From: Comamonadaceae bacterium G21597-S1
Lineage (GTDB): Bacteria; Pseudomonadota; Gammaproteobacteria; Burkholderiales; Burkholderiaceae_C
NCBI GenBank assembly: GCA_027214345.1
Contig: JAPWHR010000004.1
Span: 256,001-320,000, forward strand
DNA length: 64,000 nucleotides
Direction of reading: 5' to 3'
This document shows positions 47,890 to 57,374 of this stretch, one piece after another. How positions within the stretch are numbered: the first letter of the stretch is position 1; every line of letters begins with the position of its first letter. The notes under the pieces were generated by a model. The model was not told the origin of the DNA. It saw only the letters and a program-made list of their open reading frames with translations, and ran no database searches. A program made the translations under genes and the position numbers.

Positions 47890-49383
47890 TCAGAAGTTGA
47901 AGTAGATGAACGCGCTGACCGAATCACGCAAGGTATTGACGGTCAGCAAAAAAATCACCGATGCGCATACAGCGCCACTCAATACGGCGTTTGCTCCCAG
48001 GCGGCGGTTGCAATGCCGCAGCAAAGACTCTCCGATGCGATTGGAGTTGGGCGCAAGACACGCGATTGCCGTCAAGGCGACGCACCAAAATACGCCGGTC
48101 GAAAGGGCCAGGCCATCATTCCACAGGAACGTGGCCACATCTGCGTGGTCACCTGGGCTCACCATACCCAGCAGAATGTGCCCCGCGCCGGTCAAGGTCT
48201 CGGCTCGGAACAGCACCCAGGCAGTGACGACTGCCAGCATGGTCAACAGCCAGGCAAGCAGAGAGAAGGCGCGGCTACGATCGAGCCGCGCGCGCAGAGT
48301 CGGGCCGCAAATGACCCGGAATCCGTGGTTGATGCCGAGATACAGACCATGCAGGAGGCCCCAGAGCACGAATGACCAGCTGGCACCGTGCCACAGGCCA
48401 CCCAGGACCATCGTCGTGATCAGGTTGCTGTATCGCCTGACGGTACCCTTGCGATTCCCGCCGAGCGCTATGTACAGATAGTCCCGAAGAAACTGCGACA
48501 AGGTCATGTGCCATCTGCGCCAGAACTCGCTGATGTTGACGGCCTTGTAAGGCGAGTTGAAGTTGTACGGAAGCCGGACATTGAACATCCATGACAAGCC
48601 GATGGCCATGTCGGAGTACCCGGAAAAATCGAAATAGAGCTGCAAGGTGTAGGCGATGGCGCCAATCCATGCTTCCAGAAAGACAGGTGAGCCTCCTGCA
48701 TCCGCGGCGTGGAAAATGGCGTCGGCATAAGGGCTTATTCCGTCTGCCAGCACCACTTTCTTGAACATTCCAATTGCAAATATCGCAAGGCCCGCAGTGA
48801 AGTTGCCACCGTGGAACTTGTAGGTCGATGCATCTTTGAACTGTGGCATCATCTGAGCGTGGTGCAGTACAGGCCCAGCAATCAGATGCGGAAAATAAGT
48901 GACGAAAAGGCCGTAGTGGACGAACTTGTACTCCCGTACACCTTTGCGCCAGGTGTCGACAAGAAACGCAATCTGCGTGAAAGTGAAAAACGAAATGCCG
49001 ATCGGCAGGATCACTTTCCCGATATTCCATTCGAAGCCCAGTGCGGCATTCAAGTTGTCAATGAAGAAGTTCGCGTATTTGAAATAGGCCAGCAGCAACA
49101 GGTCTGCCGCTACACCCGTGATCATCAGGCGGCGGGCCCATTGCTGGTCGGATGGTCCCTGCCGGTCGGCCAGTCGTGCGATACCTACGCCAAACAGGTA
49201 GTTTCCGCCGATCGAGGCCAGAAGCAGCAGAGTGAACTCTGGCATCCAGTAGCCATAGAAGAAAACCGACGCCAGAAACAACCAGGCCGCAGCAGCGACA
49301 TGACTTGCGCGTGCAATAGCAAAAAACCCGACAAGGGTTATCGGCAGAAACAGGCAGATGAAGGACGCAGTGGTGAACAGCAC
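47890..49383 (-). CDS. MBOAT family O-acyltransferase (AlgI-like)
   Basis: 497 residues with about eleven membrane segments. SEFWRRWHMTLSQFLRDYLY and LGGLWHGASWSFVLWG contain the two conserved His regions of MBOATs. It should pass acetyl groups from the cytoplasm to the periplasmic face for polysaccharide O-acetylation, with the SGNH protein just downstream. Confidence 0.93.
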   Translation of the reverse strand: MLFTTASFICLFLPITLVGFFAIARASHVAAAAWLFLASVFFYGYWMPEFTLLLLASIGGNYLFGVGIARLADRQGPSDQQWARRLMITGVAADLLLLAYFKYANFFIDNLNAALGFEWNIGKVILPIGISFFTFTQIAFLVDTWRKGVREYKFVHYGLFVTYFPHLIAGPVLHHAQMMPQFKDASTYKFHGGNFTAGLAIFAIGMFKKVVLADGISPYADAIFHAADAGGSPVFLEAWIGAIAYTLQLYFDFSGYSDMAIGLSWMFNVRLPYNFNSPYKAVNISEFWRRWHMTLSQFLRDYLYIALGGNRKGTVRRYSNLITTMVLGGLWHGASWSFVLWGLLHGLYLGINHGFRVICGPTLRARLDRSRAFSLLAWLLTMLAVVTAWVLFRAETLTGAGHILLGMVSPGDHADVATFLWNDGLALSTGVFWCVALTAIACLAPNSNRIGESLLRHCNRRLGANAVLSGAVCASVIFLLTVNTLRDSVSAFIYFNF

Positions 49384-49400
49384 GGTATGTCCGCGGCAAT

Positions 49401-51074
49401 TCAGCCTTCAATCTTGAAATCCGGCGCGTGATTCGCCAGCCATTGCTCCAGCATCATCAGTATCCACACCATTTCACCAAAATAGCCGGGATGTTCCGCG
49501 AGTTTTTGTCCCATCAACGTGGCGATGAAGTCGGGTCTGACAACACCTCGGGCGGCCAGGCTCTCGAGCGATTCCGTGGCAAGCTGGCGCAGCGCTGGCG
49601 TCTCATGTGCCCAGACGCCGAACGGCAAGCCGAAGCCCTGTTTCTTTTTCGTGATGATCTCGTCGGGCAGAAAGCCGCGCAGCGCTTCCTTGAAGAACCA
49701 GCGCAATTTCAGGCCCTTGAGTTTGTATTCGGTGGGCAAGCGCAGCGAGAAGTCCAGCAAACGGGTGTCCAGTAGCGGAAAGCCCACCGATATGCCGGCG
49801 AAACCGACCGCACTGTTGACCTTGGGCAGGTCGCTCTCGGCCAATGTGAATCGCCAGTCAAAAGCCAGTTCCCGATTGAGCAGGCTGCAAGCGTCAGGGG
49901 CCTGCCACACCTGTCGATGCAACTGAAGTGGCGCCGTGGTATCGACCTGCGCCAGCATGGCCGGGGTCAGCACTTCGGCGGGGCCCAGCCGCATGATGAG
50001 GTTGTACATCTGCAGCCGATCCGGCATCGGCGTGCGTGCCTGCTCCACGTAACTGTTTGCCTTGCGCGTCAGCGGTACGGCGGCCGCTGCGCGTGTACTC
50101 AGCAGCGGTTCCAGCAGGTTGTGCTGCAGGATACCGGGGACGTTTTCGTACCAGCTGAACACCCGCTGCTTCGCGTAACGCGAATTGCCGCCGAAGAGCT
50201 CGTCGCCACCGTCGCCCGCCAAAAGCTTGCTGACGCCATCGTCGCGGGCCATCTTCGCGCAGAAGTAGGCGGGCAGGGCAGATGAGTTGCCAAATGGCTG
50301 GTCGAAATGGGCCGCCATCGAAGGAATGCTTCCGACCAGGTCGGCCGGCGTCACATAATATTCATGGTGTTCCGTGTTGAAGTGCTTGGCCGCGATACGG
50401 GCAAACTCCATCTCGTCGTATCCCTGCGCGTGAAATCCGATCGAGTACGTGGCAGCGGGCTGGCTGTTGGCCAGGCCCGCCATGCCGGCGACGGTAGAGC
50501 TATCGGTGCCGCCGCTCAGGAAGCACCCGACCTTGTTGCCGTCGAATTGCGCGCGCACCGCGTCTTGCAGGAGTTGTCTGAACTCATCCTTGAGGGTGTC
50601 GAAGGTGGCAGTCTGTTGCTCTTGAAATCGAGGTTCCCAATAGGGCTTGACGGTGAGTTGCCCCGACTTGAACTCGGCAAAATGCCCGGGTGGCAGCCGA
50701 TGGATGCCCTTGAATATGGTGCGCGGCGACGGGATACAGTGAAAGTAGAGGTAATCGAAGATGGCCTGTGGTTCGATCGGTGTCGACGCGTCGGCCAGTT
50801 CGTCGGCCCGGGCGGCAAAAGTCAGTCGACCCTTGTCGATTCGGTAACACAATGAGCATGTCGCAAACCGATCGACGGCGAGAAAACAGTCTTCACCAGC
50901 CTGATACAGGCCAATCGCAAACGCACCGCTGACAGCCCGCGCCGCAACCTCGGGTTTTGCCTTCAGCGCTTCGCGCCAGGCGGCAATACTGCCTTGTTGA
51001 TCGGCGATCTCTGCCAACTGCGCGTCCGCGAATACCGGAGAACCATAGGAGAGGGAAGCGTCGATCGAAGACAT
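49401..51074 (-). CDS. Asparagine synthase homologue without glutaminase Cys
   Basis: 557 residues. The synthetase domain is intact: SGGTDSSTVAGM (PP-loop), GDGGDELFGGNSRYAKQR and KKKQGFGLPFGVWAHE. The N-terminal region (residues 1-110) is folded like the glutaminase half but begins MSSIDASLSYGSPVF, with no Cys2. It should thus use ammonia or another nucleophile instead of glutamine, as in beta-lactam or lasso-peptide cyclase homologues. A glycan or small-peptide amidation role is possible. Start at ATG 51074. Confidence 0.88.
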   Translation of the reverse strand: MSSIDASLSYGSPVFADAQLAEIADQQGSIAAWREALKAKPEVAARAVSGAFAIGLYQAGEDCFLAVDRFATCSLCYRIDKGRLTFAARADELADASTPIEPQAIFDYLYFHCIPSPRTIFKGIHRLPPGHFAEFKSGQLTVKPYWEPRFQEQQTATFDTLKDEFRQLLQDAVRAQFDGNKVGCFLSGGTDSSTVAGMAGLANSQPAATYSIGFHAQGYDEMEFARIAAKHFNTEHHEYYVTPADLVGSIPSMAAHFDQPFGNSSALPAYFCAKMARDDGVSKLLAGDGGDELFGGNSRYAKQRVFSWYENVPGILQHNLLEPLLSTRAAAAVPLTRKANSYVEQARTPMPDRLQMYNLIMRLGPAEVLTPAMLAQVDTTAPLQLHRQVWQAPDACSLLNRELAFDWRFTLAESDLPKVNSAVGFAGISVGFPLLDTRLLDFSLRLPTEYKLKGLKLRWFFKEALRGFLPDEIITKKKQGFGLPFGVWAHETPALRQLATESLESLAARGVVRPDFIATLMGQKLAEHPGYFGEMVWILMMLEQWLANHAPDFKIEG

Positions 51075-51088
51075 AGAGCAGTAAGGGC

Positions 51089-52291
51089 TTATCGTGTGGG
51101 AGCTGAGACTGTACTTTGTTGCGCCCCTGGATTATGCGGGGTACCCCGAAACGCGCGGGTGCTGCGAGGGTGCACGTATTCACGATCTGGTGTCATTTCG
51201 GCCTCGGTGGCGTCGGCGAGCGGCATAAGCTTGCCGATCAATTCCGAGTCGCTTCGCAATCGCAGGTCGAACGCATCTGCCTGCGCGAAATCCTGGGCCT
51301 GTGCATGCAGGTTGTTTCGGTAGTCGCCAGCGCCTGCTGACTCAAGAGTCCCAGTGCCCAGCAGCAGATTGTTGCGCGCGACGATCGTGTCCGCGCCACC
51401 CGCAACGCGCAAATACACGCCCCCTGTTGCCAGCGGGTTGAGCAAGGTGTTGTGGATCAGTTGGAGTTCGTTGCGCGGCCATTTGAGGCCTTCGGCACCA
51501 AACGAAATCAGATGCGCGTTTTCGGTTTCCGGATTCTGCCCGATCAGATTGCCGACGACATGGGCTACACCGCCATTGGGAAACTCCAGTTCGTAACTCG
51601 CCGTGCCACCGGGTTCGTCGATGAGCCGGTTATAAAAGATGCGGTTCATGCGTGCCCGGGACTTGAGCAGGTGCCCGACATGTGCGTGGTGAAAATAGCT
51701 GCCGACCACCGTCAGGCGGGCGATCTGGCCCGCGTACAGGTTGTGGTTGTGTCCGTCGGGTCGGAGGTTATGGGCGAACTCGCAGTCTTCCACCATCAAC
51801 GAAGTGCCGGGGTCGTTGTTTGTCAACAGCCCCATTTCGTTGAATCGAAAGCTGCAGTCCTTCACATGCAATGAGCCTCTGTCCAGTCGAATACCGGCGC
51901 CGTTTCGGCTGGGTACGCGGCAGCCTTCGAAGTCGAAGCCCTCTACCCGCATGCCGTTCGCACGAACGACCCAGATTCCCTTGCCTTCGGCCGCCGCGCC
52001 GTGCGCAACCAGCCGGGCTCGACCACGCGGAGCGCGCAAAGTCACGTTGTCGTGCAGCCATACTGCAACATCCGCATGGTAGTTTCCCGGGTCTACTTCG
52101 ATCGTGGTCCCGGGGCGGGCGATTCTGGCGGCGTCGGCAAGGGTTCGCGTTTCTCTCGATGGCCCCACGTGAAGAACAGGCGTTGCCAGGCCAGCTGCGT
52201 CGGACGCACTGGCGCGGCAGTCGCTATATTTGACCAGTCCGGTGCTCGCAAGTGCGATTCCAGCCTTCGTGAACACGCGCCTGTCGATCAT
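51089..52291 (-). CDS. Right-handed parallel beta-helix protein with Tat-like signal
   Basis: 400 residues from ATG 52291; the upstream frame uses TTG and adds 7 residues. The N-terminus MIDRRVFTKAGIALASTG has the twin-arginine pattern RRxFx. Beta-helix coils with asparagine ladders follow (VEDCEFAHN, IHNTLLNPL, VARNNLLLG), as in pectate lyases, alginate epimerases and polysaccharide lyases. It may act on the exopolysaccharide in the periplasm. The catalytic type was not recognised. Confidence 0.8.
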   Translation of the reverse strand: MIDRRVFTKAGIALASTGLVKYSDCRASASDAAGLATPVLHVGPSRETRTLADAARIARPGTTIEVDPGNYHADVAVWLHDNVTLRAPRGRARLVAHGAAAEGKGIWVVRANGMRVEGFDFEGCRVPSRNGAGIRLDRGSLHVKDCSFRFNEMGLLTNNDPGTSLMVEDCEFAHNLRPDGHNHNLYAGQIARLTVVGSYFHHAHVGHLLKSRARMNRIFYNRLIDEPGGTASYELEFPNGGVAHVVGNLIGQNPETENAHLISFGAEGLKWPRNELQLIHNTLLNPLATGGVYLRVAGGADTIVARNNLLLGTGTLESAGAGDYRNNLHAQAQDFAQADAFDLRLRSDSELIGKLMPLADATEAEMTPDREYVHPRSTRAFRGTPHNPGAQQSTVSAPTR

Positions 52292-52354
52292 GCGGCTCTT
52301 GCTTGTGCGCAATAGTCCTGGAGTTTCATTGAGCCAGCTGAATTGCCGTAAACC

Positions 52355-55300
52355 ATGTCCATGACAAACAACGAAGATAGCAGATTGGTGGGTGATGGCG
52401 GGTCACGGTCGTTCTCGCCTGCGTTGATCTGGTTGGGCTACGTCGTATTCGTTGTTTATGGCAGCCTGGTCCCGCTCGAATTTCGTTCGATGTCGCTTGC
52501 CGATGCGTGGGCTGCATTTCAGAAGACGCCGTATCTGTCGCTCGGCATCAACGCGCGTGCGGATTGGGTCGCAAACGGCGTGCTCTATTTCCCTCTGGGT
52601 TTTCTGACCGCGTTCGTTCTGTCGAACAGATTCAGGTCATTCAATCCTGTTGTCGCATACACCGTCGCTGGATTGTTCGCGGTGACGCTGGCCGTATCTG
52701 TGGAGTTCGTCCAGCTCTTCTTCCCTCCACGCACCGTTTCGCTGAACGACATTTTTGCCGAATGCGCGGGCTTTGCAGTCGGAATGGTTTGCGCCATGTT
52801 GTTCTCGAACTGGGCTGCGGCCGTGCTGGCGTCGTTTGCCAAAGAGACGCAGTGGCTCACATTGCGCGTGCTGCAAGCATATGCCTTGGGGTATCTGGTC
52901 TTTGCGTTCTTCCCGTTCGACCTGTTGCTGTCGCTGGCGGAGATGCAGGCCAAGATCGGCTCTTCGAGTTGGGGCTGGTTCCTGGCAGATGGTGCGAGAA
53001 GCCTTGGCCTGGTTGTGTTGCAAGCTGCGGCTGAAGCCGTATTGACCGTCCCCTTGGGGATGCTGCTGGTTCAACGCGCCCGCCAGCGCAGAGCCAAAGG
53101 TAGCCTCGGGTTGGCCGCGGCGCTGGCCATCGGTCTGCTGATCGGCGTGGCGATCGAGTTCGCCCAGTTCTTCATCGCGTCAGGAATTTCTCAGGGCGTG
53201 TCCGTTGTGACGAGGATGCTGGGGTTTGCGGGGGGCTGCGCTCTTGGCCAATGGCATGGGCGGCCGCTGGCCAGCGATGTGGCGGGCGTTGTTCGGCGGT
53301 GGCGCTTTCCATTGGTGATCGCCTATGCGCTGTTCCTGATGGTGGCCTCCGGATGGTTCACCAAGGATTGGCAAGGACTTGATGCCGCCTTGCAAGCAGC
53401 AGGGCGGGTCAACCTGATTCCCTTTTATTACCACTACTTCACCAGCGAATCCAGGGCCCTGTTCAGCTTTGCGGCGATTGGCCTGGCGTATTCCCCGGTT
53501 CCCATACTGGTCTGGGCCTGCAAGCGGCAGCCGGGTATCGCGGCGGCAGTGTCATCGGGTATCGCGGCCATCATCGAAGCGGGCAAGCTGTTTCTGGTCG
53601 CCGGCCGGCCAGACCCGACCAACATCCTGTTGGCACTTGCAGTCGGCTGGTTTGGTGCGAAGATACTTTCGCGATTGTTTCCGTTGCAAGCAGCGCCGCA
53701 AGCTGCCGTCAATGCAGGGGTTTCAGACATTCAGCGAACATCGTCAACCAGTACCCTGATTCTGCTGTTCGCAGTCTTGGTGCCAGTGCTGTTCTGGCTC
53801 GTGAATTTCCCGACGATGACGGTATGGGTCGGGCTGGCATTGCTGGGTTGCGGCGTGCTGGTCTGGCATCGCCCGGTACTGATTCTTGCGATTTCCGCTG
53901 GCGCCTTGCCGGCCTTTGACCTCGCTCCATGGAGTGGGCGGTTTTTCCTTGACGAGTTCGATGCGCTGCTTTTTGTCATGGTGTCCATCGGGCTGATTCG
54001 CGTGACGGCAATGCGCCAGCCGCATCGGTCGTCGGGCGATTTCCTGATCAGGTTTGCCGCTGCCGCAGTGATTGCCAGTCTTGCGATCAGTGCCGCGCGT
54101 GGGATGACGCCATGGGTTGCGCTGGATGCAAACGCGTTCAGCAATTACTACAGCCCCTACAACGCGCTGCGTATCTTCAAGGGTGCGGTGTGGGCCTGTC
54201 TCTTGTACGTGCTGGCAAGACGGCTGTCGGCACAAGGGCATGACGTGCGTCGTCCGTTCGCATGGGGCATGGTCGCGGGGCTGGCAGCGACTGTGGTGTG
54301 GGTGTTGTGGGAGCGGGCCGCATTCAGTGGTCTGTGGAACTACGCGGCAGGTTACCGTGTCACAGGACCGTTTTCGTCGATCCACATCGGCGGCGCTTAT
54401 ATCGAGTGTTTTATTGCCGTATCCGTGCCCTTCCTGATGGTTCTGATGGCCGAGTCGCGAACCTGGCTGATGCGGGTTGCGGGGGCAGCGCTCCTGCTGG
54501 GCGCCACCTATGCGGTGATGGTGACCTATTCGCGCAACGGATACTTCGCATATGCCGTCGCGGTGGCCATTGCATCCTGGGCTGTACTCAGGACCACCCG
54601 AAGCACGGTACGAAGCACCATCGGGTTTGCCGCGCTGGCGCTAGCCATGGTGCTGGTTGCACTGCCGATCTATCGGGGAGACTTCGCGCAGGCGCGGGTC
54701 GCAAGACTGCAAGCGGACCTGAACCTGCGCCAGACGCACTGGGCAGAAGCGCTGGACATGCGCGATGCCAGCTGGGCAACCACGGCATTCGGGATGGGCC
54801 TGGGCAAGTTCCCCATAACCTCTTATTGGCACAGCGGCTCGCAACCGAGAGCGGCAACCTACCAGTTCGTCAGTGAAGCGGACAACACCTATCTGCGCCT
54901 GGGCGCGGGCGATTCCATGTACTTTGAACAGCTCGTGCGGGTCGATTCCGGGAAGCGGTACACCTTGTCCGTCGACGTACGCTCGAGCCAGCCGAAGGCG
55001 GTATTGACGGTGCCGATCTGCGAAAAATGGATGTTGGCGTCGTACTCGTGCATATGGCTCTCGCTCGACGTGGAAAGCAGTGATGGCGTCTGGCGAACGG
55101 TGACGAAGGAATTTGACGCGACCGCACTCCCTTCGCACCCCTGGTATGCATCACGCCCCATCAAGCTGGCCTTGTATTACGCCATACCCAACTCGACGAT
55201 CGACATTGATAACCTACGGCTGGTGGACGCCAGCGGAGAGAGCGTATTGCAAAACGGCGATTTCCAGCGCGGGATGGACCACTGGTTCTTCTCCACGGAC

Positions 55301-55591
55301 GGCCACTTGCAGTGGCACATCAAAAGCCTGCTCCTGGGAGTTCTGTTTGACCAGGGCTGGTTCGGGTTGATTGCGATCGCCGGGCTGTTGCTGGTGGCAA
55401 GTGCCAATGCCGCACGTCGGGCCCATCGTGGCGATCTATTGGCTGGCGCTGCGCTTGCGGCGACCCTGGGTTTCCTGGTGACTGCGGTATTCGATACGCT
55501 GATTGATACGCCTCGGTTCTTGATGCTGTTGTTGATGCTGTTCGGTCTTTCCGCATTCTCAAGGCCAACGTCCAGAGTTGCGCAATCGTGA
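52355..55591 (+). CDS. VanZ-VanZ-O-antigen-ligase fusion with a carbohydrate-binding-like insert
   Basis: 1078 residues, many membrane segments. Residues 20-150 are VanZ-like (YGSLVPLEF, ADWVANGVLYFPLGF). Residues ~220-310 and ~320-440 hold two more VanZ-like repeats (AIEFAQFF, RVNLIPFYYHYF). Residues ~480-830 look like a Wzy_C ligase (VMVTYSRNGYFAYAV). Residues ~840-990 form a soluble jelly-roll-like domain (FEQLVRVDSGKRYTLSVD, IDIDNLRLVDASGESVLQNG). Two more membrane segments and a FDTLIDTPRF end follow. It is a likely glycan ligase or polymerase; the domain order is unusual. Confidence 0.78.
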   Translation: MSMTNNEDSRLVGDGGSRSFSPALIWLGYVVFVVYGSLVPLEFRSMSLADAWAAFQKTPYLSLGINARADWVANGVLYFPLGFLTAFVLSNRFRSFNPVVAYTVAGLFAVTLAVSVEFVQLFFPPRTVSLNDIFAECAGFAVGMVCAMLFSNWAAAVLASFAKETQWLTLRVLQAYALGYLVFAFFPFDLLLSLAEMQAKIGSSSWGWFLADGARSLGLVVLQAAAEAVLTVPLGMLLVQRARQRRAKGSLGLAAALAIGLLIGVAIEFAQFFIASGISQGVSVVTRMLGFAGGCALGQWHGRPLASDVAGVVRRWRFPLVIAYALFLMVASGWFTKDWQGLDAALQAAGRVNLIPFYYHYFTSESRALFSFAAIGLAYSPVPILVWACKRQPGIAAAVSSGIAAIIEAGKLFLVAGRPDPTNILLALAVGWFGAKILSRLFPLQAAPQAAVNAGVSDIQRTSSTSTLILLFAVLVPVLFWLVNFPTMTVWVGLALLGCGVLVWHRPVLILAISAGALPAFDLAPWSGRFFLDEFDALLFVMVSIGLIRVTAMRQPHRSSGDFLIRFAAAAVIASLAISAARGMTPWVALDANAFSNYYSPYNALRIFKGAVWACLLYVLARRLSAQGHDVRRPFAWGMVAGLAATVVWVLWERAAFSGLWNYAAGYRVTGPFSSIHIGGAYIECFIAVSVPFLMVLMAESRTWLMRVAGAALLLGATYAVMVTYSRNGYFAYAVAVAIASWAVLRTTRSTVRSTIGFAALALAMVLVALPIYRGDFAQARVARLQADLNLRQTHWAEALDMRDASWATTAFGMGLGKFPITSYWHSGSQPRAATYQFVSEADNTYLRLGAGDSMYFEQLVRVDSGKRYTLSVDVRSSQPKAVLTVPICEKWMLASYSCIWLSLDVESSDGVWRTVTKEFDATALPSHPWYASRPIKLALYYAIPNSTIDIDNLRLVDASGESVLQNGDFQRGMDHWFFSTDGHLQWHIKSLLLGVLFDQGWFGLIAIAGLLLVASANAARRAHRGDLLAGAALAATLGFLVTAVFDTLIDTPRFLMLLLMLFGLSAFSRPTSRVAQS

Positions 55592-55636
55592 ATGCGCGAT
55601 GGATTATCTACACCCATCTGATCAAGGCGCGTTCGA

Positions 55637-57097
55637 TCAGGTTGGCTTGTTTCGTCTCAGCATTGCGAGATTTTCGAGCAGGTAAGTTTCTGCGCCAGGG
55701 GGTTTTCTCATCAACCACCACACCGCCCACACCGAGATACTGTAAGTCGCTGCGCCCGCCAGCATCTTCAGCACCAGCATCTCCAGCGTTGACGCAAAGG
55801 CTCCAAACGAGCCGATGAACGAAATGCAACCTGCCATGAGCGCGACCCCAAGCGAGGGTCGCAAGACGCTGCGTACCATGTCCGCTGGTTTCAGCACCGG
55901 GACCACGCGCATGAGAATTACCAGAAACACGACGACCGACAACAAAGCGACGCCAAGCCGAACTTGAGCGATAGACAATGCACCAGCGCTTGGCAGCACC
56001 CAAAACAACAAAGCCGCGAAAACAAGTACTTGAGCCCAAGCATAACCCGCCAGCAGTTTCACGTGGCCGAGGGTCAGCAACATGTAGCTGGCGCTGGCCA
56101 GAATGGCACCAGCCATTGCGCCCAAGGCAATGACTTCGACAAATGGTATGGCCATCTCCCATTTCGCGCCCAATAAAACCAATACAGCTTCGGGCGCGAC
56201 CATTGCCATGCCGACTCCTGCCGGCAAGGCCACCAACACCTGTATTCCCTGGGCCAGCAAAAAAACGCGCTTCAGTTCTTCAAGGTCACTCTTTACGCGC
56301 ACGAAGGCCGGGAACAGCACGCGGTTGATCGGCGCCAGCAACTCCGTTGTTGGCATCGAACTGATTTCGTCCGCCAACGAATAAGCGCCCATCACGGCTG
56401 CGGACTCACGCCCTCCGACGACAAATTGATGCAGCTTGGCTTCCAGGTAGCCGCCAAGACCCCTGACCAGCATCCATTGCGAAACACCAAATATCTCCCT
56501 GAAACGTTCCAGACTCAAGCTTGGTCGCATAGGGTGCATACGGTAGCTGTTGGCCACACCGACTACGCCCCCGACAACGGTTCCAATGACCAGTGCCCAG
56601 TAGCTGTGCATCAGCCAGGCCGCGATCATCGTCGCGAGGAAGCCTGCGAGGCGCTTCCAGAACATGAGGATGAAATCCTGAGCGAAACGCATCTCTTTCT
56701 GGAAATTGACTGTGCCAATATTCTCGAATGCGCCAAGCAGGAAACAGGCGCCAAGCACCTGAATCACAGGTACAACACGCAGTTCCTTGAAATAGGCGCC
56801 GGCATAGGGAGCAGCGACAAAAACGACCAATGCCGACACTGACGCCTGTATCAGTCGCAGAGTCCAGGCGGTGTCATAGTGGCGTTGCGTCGGAGTTGGA
56901 TTCTGAATGAGCGCTATATGAACGCCGAGATTCAGAAACACGTCGGCAAGCGCTATGACCAAAGATGCCATGGCGATGATGCCGAAGTCCTCCGGCACCA
57001 GGAGCCGGGCCAGTATCAGGGTACTGACCACCCCTATGGCGCGGTCGAACCAGCGCATGGCAATGCTCAGCATCGCGCTTTTTACAACCCCGGTCAT
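55637..57097 (-). CDS. Wzx-type oligosaccharide flippase
   Basis: 486 residues from ATG 57097. About fourteen membrane segments and the polysaccharide-synthase pattern KSAMLSIAMRWFDRAIGVVS, LARLLVPEDFGIIAMA. It flips lipid-linked repeat units across the inner membrane. It is the only flippase in the window. Convergent with the VanZ/ligase gene. Confidence 0.92.
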   Translation of the reverse strand: MTGVVKSAMLSIAMRWFDRAIGVVSTLILARLLVPEDFGIIAMASLVIALADVFLNLGVHIALIQNPTPTQRHYDTAWTLRLIQASVSALVVFVAAPYAGAYFKELRVVPVIQVLGACFLLGAFENIGTVNFQKEMRFAQDFILMFWKRLAGFLATMIAAWLMHSYWALVIGTVVGGVVGVANSYRMHPMRPSLSLERFREIFGVSQWMLVRGLGGYLEAKLHQFVVGGRESAAVMGAYSLADEISSMPTTELLAPINRVLFPAFVRVKSDLEELKRVFLLAQGIQVLVALPAGVGMAMVAPEAVLVLLGAKWEMAIPFVEVIALGAMAGAILASASYMLLTLGHVKLLAGYAWAQVLVFAALLFWVLPSAGALSIAQVRLGVALLSVVVFLVILMRVVPVLKPADMVRSVLRPSLGVALMAGCISFIGSFGAFASTLEMLVLKMLAGAATYSISVWAVWWLMRKPPGAETYLLENLAMLRRNKPT

Positions 57098-57374
57098 GAG
57101 CAATGCATGAGGTTCTTTTTTGTCATGTGATCTGAAATTGCCAGCCGAAAAAGGTGTCCCAACAACTATTCCTGAAGAACGATCAATGCTAACCGGTCGT
57201 GCAAGGTGCAACTGAAGTGACTAGTTGTGATATTTGTGTTGAGCAGTGGACAATAGGGTTTCTGCGGTGATTCCAACATCATGATTGGGCAGACACGATG
57301 ACGCGAAGTGCAATCGTTCCTTATGGTGTTGTTCGAATGTCAGACTTGAGGCATTGGCTGGAATTGGAATCAGC

